DNA of 64,000 nt from Peromyscus leucopus (Eukaryota > Chordata > Mammalia > Rodentia > Cricetidae): NCBI RefSeq assembly GCF_004664715.2, contig NC_051075.1, positions 31,330,504 through 31,394,503 of the forward strand, written 5' to 3'. Below the pieces are notes generated by a model. It worked only from the letters and a program-made list of their open reading frames with translations, was not told the DNA's origin and did not search any database. This document shows, piece by piece, positions 55,905-64,000 of the stretch (the stretch's first letter is position 1; every line of letters begins with the position of its first letter). Position numbers and translations under genes: made by a program.

Positions 55905-56045
55905 TTTGTTGTTGAGATCAGATCTTACCATTTAGCCATGGCTAGCTCTTGTGTAGAGCAGACTAGCTTTGAACTCACAGAGATTCTTCTTCCTCTGCTT
56001 TCCTTGTGCTCAGACTAAAATCATGCAATACCATAGTTGGTTATA
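55905..56045 (-). mobile_element. Old B1 SINE
   Basis: Decayed minus-strand B1: 'gttgagatcagatcttacca', 'gaactcacagagattcttct', 'gctcagactaaaatcatgca'. Confidence 0.75.
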
Positions 56046-56234
56046 ACTAACCTTTTAATGAGTATGCTTTTTTTTATCTTGTTTATTTTCCTGGATAGCT
56101 ACAGTGAGAGGGGTTTTCCACCTAGGAATTTATTTAGATAGAATACACAGATTTATATCTGTGTCTCTGCATTCTTTAATTAATGAAAATTTTATGTGGG
56201 AACTATCTTTGTAATCTATGTTTCGATGCAATTA

Positions 56235-56252
56235 ATAGGATTAATTAATCCT
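56235..56252. repeat. 18-bp perfect palindrome
   Basis: TAGGATTAATTAATCCTA, self-complementary over all 18 bases. It is set in a longer imperfect palindrome ('gcaatta' left, 'taattgc' right), directly before the LTR at 56,256. Confidence 0.9.
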
Positions 56253-56255
56253 AAT

Positions 56256-56646
56256 TGCATTAGGATATCCTGTGTGCTGTGAATATATGTTGCTATGATT
56301 GATTGATAAATAAAATGCTGATTGGCCAGTAGCCAGGCAGGAAGTATAGTATAGGCAGGACAAAGAGAGGAGAATACTAGGAAGTGGAAGGCTGAGGCAG
56401 AGAGATGCTGCTAGCCATCATAAGGAGAAGCATGATGTAAGGTACCAGTAAACCACAAGCCACATGGCAACTTATGGATTAATAGAAATGGGTTAATTCA
56501 AGATGTAAGAACAGATAGCAAGAAGCCTGCTATGGCCATACAGCTTATAAGTAATATAAGTCTCTGTGTGTTTACTTGGGGAACACCAGTGGGAGAGATT
56601 TGTCCCAACTGCCAGCAGGCCAGGACACAAGAAAACTTCAGCTACA
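56256..56646 (+). mobile_element. LTR, TGCTGTGGGA family, diverged
   Basis: Aligns with 36,391-36,772 throughout ('aataaaatgctgattggcc', 'agtagccaggcaggaagtat', 'gggttaattcaagatgtaag', 'cttcagctaca'). The first 25 bases are altered. The six-base flanks (CCTAAT and ATAATT) do not match, so the target duplication is lost or the ends are misjudged. Confidence 0.88.
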
Positions 56647-57044
56647 ATAATTGTCATTTTAAAGGGGAATAATAATACTACATAAATATTAACATCCCAA
56701 AACATTGTTGAAGAAATTGTTTTATGACTTAGTTTTATTTCTCATTATTTTCATTTGTTTTACACATGTGAATCTGCAATTGGATTCAATTGAGATCAAT
56801 TCAATATAATAGAACAATCAGTTTCTTCTTCCCACAGAATTAGGTCTTAAACTCCATGATGTCTTGCTGGGCTGGGTCTTCCTATTGATATGCTCAGCCA
56901 TCTGCAGTGCTGTATTTGATTCTTATTTTCAATTCCTCCTCAGCATGGTGACAAGAAGCCCACTGATGTTTTCAGACACAGAATGAAGAAGGTATTTTTA
57001 TTTGATTAATGAATATTTTATTATTATGTTTAGTTTTGTGTTTA

Positions 57045-57200
57045 GCTATGGGGTTTTGGAGACATGGTCCTACATACTCAAGTCTGACCTGAAACTCTTT
57101 ATCTTAGAAGCTCAGACTTGCCTTATACTTGTAAATCTATCTTTTTGCCTTGGCTACCAAAGTGGTAGAACAAGTACATGCCATCATGCTGGAATATGTT
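57045..57200 (-). mobile_element. Old B1-like SINE
   Basis: Weak minus-strand B1: 'gttttggagacatggtccta', 'ctgacctgaaactctttatc', 'acaagtacatgccatcatgc'. Strongly decayed. Confidence 0.6.
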
Positions 57201-58834
57201 TTAATGTTTAAGAAAGCCCAGTATTCCCCATCACTACTCAGCATTGCAACCATCTCTTTCAACATAATGCTTGGCTATATAAGCCACTTATCTCTTTTCA
57301 ACACAGGTATTAACAATGGAAATGAGAACTTGCAATTTTTAGAGTCTGAAAGAAAAGGATTACACTTCCAAAACTTGGGATTCTGCTCATATGAGAGGTA
57401 GAAAGCATGAGTTGTTGAGCCTTGTGAGCAGTCTACTAATGATAGTGTACTTGGGATATATGCTAAATTCAGTGCCAACATCCATTTATTGTTAACTACA
57501 TAATGCAAGCCCAGTCTTTCCTCAAATACATCACAGTTTTTAATTGTATCCATAGAAACTATAAGCTTCCTTATAACTCAAAAGCCTCTAGAGTAAATAG
57601 CTACTGAGTTCTATATTGACTTTTATGCTTAGAAAATTATGGTTAAAAAATCAAAGAGAAGCAGATAGAGTTAGAGAAGAGGTGGTAATAGCTATGTGAG
57701 GGTTGTGCAGCTGCCATGACAAAGTGTCAGGAATGGTGGGGTTAAATTGAAATATTGGAAACAAATATACACACAGCTCTGGAAGCCAGAATTCCAGAAT
57801 CAGTTTTACTGAGCCGAAAGTAAACTAGCCTAGTCACACTCATCCAGACTCTGCCAACCTTTCTGTGCTCACTGGTTGTTTTTCTTCCTCAGAGGCTGTG
57901 CAAGAACTGTAACTCAGAAGAAGTTAGGTGGTAAGCAACTGCTTCCTTGGTATGTGGTCTGGCACAGTGAGGATCTGGCACTTAAGGCTGAGGGCCCTGA
58001 ACGTATTGGAAAGGGATGACTCACTAATGGACACATAGCAATTTTGTAGTGGTTGCTTGCTGGAACCTTTCCCTAGCAGAATCACATTAGGAAAGCTTTC
58101 ATCTTTATGTCTAGGTTCAGCATCTCCCATTTTTGGTTACTGCATTTAGTGTAGCTTCTTCTGGCTAAAGGTTGCTCACCATACCATGAATTCTTATTTT
58201 AAAAGTTTTGTGCAAATTCAACAATGAACAAAAGTATAATCTAAGTAAAGTTAACTGTATCTTGTTCCTAGAGCAATTTTTCTGTCTTTTCCACTCTAGA
58301 ATTTCTGAAGGAATGTGTAAAGGGGCACATTTCTGCCCTCTAACCACAATTCAGCTGTTGCTTTTGAAGATGTATCTCAGACCTGCATCCTGTGTCTCTA
58401 CAGGAACAAGTATATGTAAATATGTTAATTTTCTGTGTCCTGATCAGTAAGGTAACAGACTGCAATTTCACAAATTCAGACATTCCCAAATCTGCACTTA
58501 CTTGTTTCTTTTTGACTTGAGGAAGAACTGGAACTTAGGCATAGCAGATCATTTCCTCTAAAGAGCTCCATATGCAAATCAGCCTGTTAACAGTTTGGGT
58601 AGCTAATTCTATCCCACTGACATTTCAGTAGCTACCAAGAGTGAGTCCTTTTAAATATTCTGTTATAAAGATTTAAAACATGGACAACTCTAGGGGAAAC
58701 CTATTACTATTATTTTGCTAAAGGAACATAGCAATAAAATGTCTTCTAACGTCATATGGCTTTACTCATATCTTAAAGATTCACTCATTTCATCATAGAA
58801 GCTTTTTTGGTGTATGAAAAAAGTCGTGGTAGAT
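57201..58834. other. Unassigned DNA, no gene
   Basis: 1.6 kb. 57,700-57,900 ('ctgccatgacaaagtgtcag', 'cacagctctggaagccagaa') resembles a widespread ancient mammalian repeat that I cannot name with confidence. The rest is unassigned. Confidence 0.35.
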
Positions 58835-59184
58835 TAACATAGAAGTGAGCAACTGGACAATGTGTAGAGAGGGAGAGACTTTGGGGCACTCATCTCTAAG
58901 TGAGATGTCTTTATGAATACAGAAGCATAAAAGTATAAAGAGTCTGCAGTGTTGCATGAATCCCAGAAAACAGTGTCTTCTAAAATAAATATCAGGGCTG
59001 ATATGCACGTGAAGTCACATAAGGGAAAGTGGACACAAAATCCCTCCACCAAAAAGCTTTTTTGCTATTGGAAGATGCTGGCAAAGGGAAATCCATTTTC
59101 TCTGATGGGTGTTACTGGATTTGTCAACCACACTCCAGAGCCGTACCTGTGCCAGGAGTAGTTAGTCAACACAAAACAGACACA

Positions 59185-59186
<2 letters not shown>

Positions 59187-59230
<44 letters not shown>
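59187..59230. repeat. (TG)n microsatellite
   Basis: About 22 TG units inside the L1 3' UTR. Confidence 0.97.
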
Positions 59231-59232
<2 letters not shown>

Positions 59233-59335
59233 CATTTTTCTTTTGTTTTGAAATTTTTGTCTTTATTGTAATATTTTTGTGTTATTGTTTCTTTTTCAGT
59301 TTGTTTGCTTTTATTTTCATGATTTTTTGTTTTGT

Positions 59336-59338
<3 letters not shown>

Positions 59339-59374
<36 letters not shown>
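59339..59374. repeat. (GA)n microsatellite
   Basis: 18 GA units inside the L1 3' UTR, a usual position for a GA tract in this L1 type. Confidence 0.97.
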
Positions 59375-59376
<2 letters not shown>

Positions 59377-59490
59377 ATCAAGTTGAGTGGTTAGGAAAAT
59401 GGGAGGTCCTAGGAGGAGTTGGGGAGTGGAAAGATTATGATAAAAATATATTGTATAAAAATTATATAAAATCTGCATAAAACTATTAGT

Positions 59491-60389
59491 AAAAAATAGT
59501 TTGAACTTAAAAAATCTAAGCAGCTAATGTATTTGTGCATGCATCAGAAACAGAAGTGCTGTATTTAATGGATAACATAAACACGAATTTTTGTGGGAGA
59601 GAAATTCTTTTTGGATTTTATATTTAACTTTTATAAGGAAAGAAAATTATGTTCAAATTAAACAGAGATAGGCACTATTCCATCAGCATTACTTCACACA
59701 GAGAAAATTAAAGCCTGAACATACCAAATAAAAGGTACATTACAGCTTTTCAAACACCTAATCTCTCTTCACAGTGTGGAAGATATAATGACGGGTTCGC
59801 GCTTCTGCTACTTAAGTGGCTCTTATACATCATCTGCTTTTAAGCAGCATAAACTACTGTGTGGTTTTTAATTTTCCAGTCTTCAGCAAGTATAAATGTA
59901 GAGGAATTATATAAGTAATAACCCTCATCTTTTTTTCATATCCTTCAGAGCACTGACAAAGTGGGGGTCTAAGCTTGTGGGACTGCCCTTCATATTGCTA
60001 CATTCTTTTAGAACTGATTATGTCAAACCAAAACATCCAGAAGTCTTTAATATTTTGCTAGTAATAATTTATACAACTGTATAATTAAAAAATAAGTAGG
60101 ATATAGCTTGCTTCTTTATAATAAAAGGAATGTGACAATAAGAGAAAATACCTCTGCGCAATTAAACTCAGGAACTTTAATTTTTTCCATTACATTTTAC
60201 TACCAGGATGGAAGAACTTCCTATGTCATAGAAATAAAAGTAATATTTTTATCTTACCACTTTAATCTGGAAAAATGAAATATGTCTAATATAAAAATCC
60301 AGTCCTGATGAACAAGTGACATTGGCAATATATTTGTGCCAAGATACTTTCATTGGGTAGCTCTTGCCTTGATTAAAAGTAGAGACTGT
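59491..60389. other. Unassigned AT-rich DNA
   Basis: No recognised element or gene. Confidence 0.4.
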
Positions 60390-60670
60390 GCATGTGTGTG
60401 TGTATGTGTGTGTGTGTGTGTGAGTGTGAGAGAGAGAGACAGAGACAGAGATAGAGACAGAGACAGACAGAGACAGAGAGACAGAGGAGGGAGGGAGAGA
60501 GAAAGAGAGAGAGACAGAGAGATTTGGGGATGTAGTGTATATGGAAATCAGAAGACGACTTTGGGAAAGCACTTTCACTCCAATCACATTTAAATACATT
60601 GCAGTGACCAAACTCAGGTTGTGTAGCTTGCACAGAAAGTGATTTTGCCCACTGAGCCATTTCTCCAAAC
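60390..60670 (-). mobile_element. B4/RSINE-type SINE with compound microsatellite
   Basis: The right end 'ttgcccactgagccatttct' is the tRNA-like 5' end in minus sense, with 'cagaagacgactttgggaaa' in the body. The left half is replaced by (TG)n at 60,393-60,427 and a GAGA/GACAGA tract at 60,427-60,522. Confidence 0.75.
60393..60522. repeat. (TG)n and (GAGACA)n compound repeat
   Basis: TG units followed by nearly 100 bases of purine-rich GA and GACAGA units. Open frames over it on both strands are artefacts. Confidence 0.95.
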
Positions 60671-60961
60671 CAGAGATTTTTTTAAATGAAATTTTACTAT
60701 CTAGGACAACTATTTAAACCTAACTGTGTTTTCAGAGTAATGATGATGCATTTATCCCAATATTTGTGGTCTGTCTTATGAATTATCCTTTTAATATTGA
60801 ATGTACAACATGAATGCAGAATATGTATTAGATGTCTGCTACATGCTAATTCCAATATTGAAACACCAATCAATATTAAGTTGAACTAAATAAAATCATA
60901 TTGTATAGGTTAAAATAATAAATTATTTGTACTGTCAAGTAGTTCAAAGCCTTCTTTAAAA

Positions 60962-61133
60962 GTATACTGGATTGCCAGGCGGTGGTGGCACACGCCTTTA
61001 ATCCCAGCACTCGGGAGACAGAGGCAGGTGGATCTTTGTGAGTTCGAGGCCAGCCTGGGCTACCAAGTGAGTTCCAGGAAAGGTGCAAAGCTACACAGAG
61101 AAACCTTGTCTCAAAAAAAAATGTATACTGGAT
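60962..61133 (+). mobile_element. B1 SINE, well preserved, 11-bp TSD
   Basis: B1 body 60,973-61,122: 'gccaggcggtggtggcacac', 'cctttaatcccagcactcgg', 'gagttcgaggccagcctggg', 'gagttccaggaaaggtgcaa', 'cttgtctc', A-tail. GTATACTGGAT is repeated at 60,962-60,972 and 61,123-61,133. It is the youngest-looking B1 in the window, with intact Pol III box regions. Confidence 0.96.
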
Positions 61134-62335
61134 AATTTCTATAGTCAATCTTTTTCAGTTCATATTCACTGTGAATCTTTTTTTTTTATAAATATTGTGA
61201 CACAAGATGAGCTTCAATTTATTCTGAATTAATGCATAGTTCTCTGGAAGTAGACTCATTAACAGTCAGGAAGTAAATTCATAGGTATCAGGAAGCTATG
61301 AAAACTATGAGATTCATGAGTCCTGGCCACAAGTCTTATAAGCTATAATGATTTATAGGGAGGGGCCTCTGACCATCCAAGCTTTTGTGCAAGTCCTGAA
61401 AAGAGCTTCAGGGATGCCACTTTCCTCACTCAGCATCTATTCAGGGATCCATGTTGTAATCAATGACATGTCACCCATGTTTATTGGTGAAATTATTAAG
61501 GCAACTCTACGTAGTTAAAAGGGAGGTTTATTTGTTGGGGTAACTTACAAGTGAAGGAATAGGTTACAGAGTCTGGTAAAGGTGTAGCGCAGTCCTTCTG
61601 GACAAGCGGTACACAAGGAAAAGTGACTTCTGAACACTGCCAAGACAGGGTAAGATGGTCTTTCAGAATTCCTGCTTCTGAAAATGGTCTGTCAGATATA
61701 CTAGGCCTGTAGCCAATTTGAATGCACCAACAATGCTGAGAAACAGTACATGACTATCCAGGCTGCCAGTTGTCTCTATCTACTCTTACTAGATTCCTGG
61801 AAGTTGCTTGCATCCATCTTCCATTTCTCAAGTACCATTATATTCCTTCTCAGGTCTTTGATGGGATTGAAGACCAGCAGTTACAGTTACAACTTAGTAT
61901 ATATACATATATATGTATATATATCGAACATATTAAGTATTAGATTAAGGTTCTTTAGGATAGGACACCTTTTGTAATGATCTTTGTAACATGCCATTTA
62001 CCTACACATGTTACTGTATGTAACTCCTCACCCAACTTCATGTAAGTAACCTCGACAAACTCACCAGTTCATTCAGATTGTTTTGGATGAAAATGTATCT
62101 TTGGTTTGTAATTGGTGCCTTATATATTGTGAGTAGAAGTTTTTTAGTGTCTACCCAGGAAAATAATCATACAAGCCAAAAATGGAAAGTCTTAGTTCCA
62201 AATTATACTAGAAGAAGAAAAGAGATAAAAGACTAACAATTTCAGAGAAAATATTTAAGTAATAATGAATAAAACCTCTAAAAGAAAAGATATTTCCATG
62301 ACTTTAAGGAGAATGGAAAATTAATAATGGTTAAA
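61134..62335. other. Unassigned DNA, no gene
   Basis: No recognised repeat besides a short TATA/ATAT tract at 61,898-61,925. Confidence 0.4.
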
Positions 62336-62699
62336 TGCTGTGGGATGTTCTGTATGTTAAGTGTGCTGCTCTGATTGGTTAATAAATAAAACACTGATTG
62401 GCCAGTAGCCAGGCAGGAAGTATAGGCAGGATAAGCAGACAAGGAGAATTCTGGGAAGAGGAAGACTGAGTCAGGAGATACCAGACTGTCATCCAGGGAG
62501 CAGCATGTAATGGCACACAGGTAAAGCCACAGAACAAGGAATAAGGCAACATATAGATTAACAGAAAAGGGCTGAGTTTAAGTGTAAGAGCTAGCCAGTA
62601 GTCAGCCTGAGCTAATGACTGAGCAGTTTTAATTAATATAATCCTCTGTTGTGTTTACTTGGGTCTGAGTGGCTGCAGACCAGGAAATCTTCAGCTACA
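62336..62699 (+). mobile_element. LTR, TGCTGTGGGA family
   Basis: 364 bp, TGCTGTGGGATGTTCTG to CTTCAGCTACA, collinear with 36,391-36,772 except for changes in the middle. The six-base flanks GTTAAA and GGTATT do not match. Solo LTR with no adjacent internal sequence. Confidence 0.9.
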
Positions 62700-63500
62700 G
62701 GTATTTTTTAGATTTACTCTAAAAGTATTAACTGAAGATTCAAATAAATTTATCAATCAAGTTATCCATATGTTTTATTTAAATCACAAAAATGAAAAAT
62801 AAAGATGCTTAATAATGAGAAATTTTAAGGAAATTGTGAGTTTATATATTGTAACATTCATTCTCTTTGACTTCTACATACAGGTATTCATTAATGATAT
62901 GAATATATGGCTATTATATAGAAGTTCTGCAAGATTGTGCCTCAGTGTGCTAGCCAACTTTAAATTAAGGAATAGCCAGTGCTGTTTGCCTTCTTTTATT
63001 TAAAAATTTTAATGGTATAAATATACAATAAATTGGTTTACTCAAGTAAAAGAAAATAAAATGTATTCAAATTAGAAAACTGGGTCATATGGAGAACAGA
63101 TTGAACTCAGGGGAGTACTGATGAAGAACACAGCTATTGCTAATATTCATTCAATATGCATTCAGCAGTCTATGCCAAACACTATACTTGGCACTAAGAA
63201 TAAGTATGCAAATCAGACAACAAATGCATTTTGTGAATTCATTCAGTTTGAAAAAATAAAAGAATTGGTAACAAATTTCCCGCACATAAATTTATAATGA
63301 CAAACCCATTAATCATTTTGTAGAAAACTGAATTCTGAGCAAAATAAAGTACCAGCTTTATACAGAATGTCAGGAAAGTCTTTATCCAAGATAACCTAAA
63401 AGGCAGACACAGCACTGGGAGGTGAATGGTCAATAGACAATTTCCAAGAAATGGATAACCATGTATATGGCATAGATGGATAAAGCCTTCAGCATGTTTC
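62700..63500. other. Unassigned AT-rich DNA
   Basis: AT-rich. 63,300-63,500 may be the decayed upstream part of the L1 that follows. No gene. Confidence 0.4.
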
Positions 63501-64000
63501 AAGGAATGTGTATAAGTCAGTAAGAATGGCCAAGACCAATGAAACAAATGACAACTTATGCTGACAAGGTTGCAGAGTAAGAGGAACATTCATCCATTAC
63601 TGGTGGGAGTGCAAACTTATACAGCCATTATGGGAATCAGCGTGGAAGTTCCACAGGAACCTGGGAATAGATCTACCTCAAGATCCAGCTATACTATTGG
63701 GCATATACCCAAAGGACTCTGTGTCCTGCTACATGAACATTTGCTCAACCACGTTCATTGCTGTTTTATTCATAATAGCCAGAAATTTGCAATAGACTAG
63801 ACATCTATCAATGAAAGCATGAATAAATAAAATGTGGTACATTTACACACAATGGAGTATTACTCAGTCACTAAAAAAATGAAATCATGAAATGGCATCC
63901 AACTTTTGGGACATGCATTCATGAAAAAACCCCTTGCCTATGGCTTTGCAGTGACTGGCACAGACTGGAGCTACATGTGGCCAGAATCACTACTCTGTTT
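63501..64000 (+). mobile_element. LINE-1 ORF2 end, running off the window
   Basis: Plus-strand L1 ORF2 C-terminus: 'aagaatggccaagaccaatg', 'ggtgggagtgcaaacttata' (start of the Cys/His region), 'ctacctcaagatccagctat', 'gggcatatacccaaaggact', 'cacacaatggagtattactc'. Stops and indels break the frame. The 3' UTR would lie beyond 64,000. A minus-strand 116-codon frame at 63,239-63,589 is a shadow. Confidence 0.88.

Larger units (their letters stand above)
58835..59490 (+). mobile_element. Lx-type LINE-1 3' UTR
   Basis: Plus-strand blocks 'agagactttggggcactcat', 'aacagtgtcttctaaaataa', 'cagggctgatatgcacgtga', 'ggtgttactggatttgtcaa', then (TG)n, a T-rich segment, (GA)n, and the end 'aggaggagttggggagtgg' and 'aaaatatattgtataaaa'. 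The order is that of L1 3' ends. Confidence 0.8.

Noticed and set aside
60973..61122. 7SL-like sequence considered as a functional SRP RNA gene
   Set aside because: It is a B1 SINE with A-tail and target-site duplication.
62330..62705. 6-bp TSD for the LTR at 62,336
   Set aside because: Flanks GTTAAA and GGTATT agree at only three of six positions.

Overview
This window is mammalian nuclear DNA from a muroid rodent, most likely a cricetid (hamster, vole or deer-mouse group). The sequence is AT-rich and loaded with rodent-specific repeats: B1 (7SL-derived), B3/B2 and B4/RSINE-type (tRNA-derived) SINEs, Lx-type and younger LINE-1, an MT-type MaLR LTR, a URR1-like hAT element, and several copies of a TGCTGTGGGA... 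LTR family that I know as abundant in cricetid genomes. The B1 subtype also fits. The species itself is inferred, not shown.

I find no host protein-coding gene, exon, rRNA, tRNA or CpG island. The only long reading frame with recognisable protein content belongs to a dead LINE-1. The window reads as an intergenic (or deep intronic) gene desert built from layered transposon insertions. No operon-like or defence-like system is present, and I found no strong candidate for an undescribed system.

Layout. 1-4,084: minus-strand L1 3' fragment, CA repeat, B3 and GATA repeat. 4,085-5,060: old LTR and a B1. 6,871-9,180: endogenous-retrovirus mosaic in which minus-strand 3'-end material abuts plus-strand 5'-end material with a primer-binding site. 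9,785-13,520: B1, Lx-type L1 debris, URR1 and B3. 13,521-18,720: mostly unassigned DNA with L1 3' ends, an LTR-like repeat and microsatellites. 18,845-24,805: a structurally full-length LINE-1 with GC-rich 5' UTR, ORF1 and ORF2 remnants, G-rich 3' UTR, A-rich tail and a perfect 14-bp target-site duplication (TSD), nested inside an older opposite-strand L1. 25,766-29,826: CT repeat and scattered SINEs. 29,827-37,010: three LTRs, two with exact 6-bp TSDs and one with a one-mismatch TSD, nested in old L1s, plus MaLR-like repeats. 37,514-38,414: microsatellite, B1s and a MaLR-like repeat. 38,415-40,560: repeat-poor. 40,561-43,208: Lx L1, a SINE, an LTR with exact TSD, and a 26-bp micro-retroposon. 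46,690-49,540: L1 3' UTRs with a nested twin-primed L1. 49,603-55,255: repeat-poor with old SINEs. 55,300-64,000: MaLR, LTRs, a B1 with TSD, and an L1 running off the right edge.

The elements form a datable stack (old L1, then LTRs, SINEs and young L1 inside them) and not a set of cooperating genes. Family names rest on recognition from memory. RepeatMasker would settle subfamilies.
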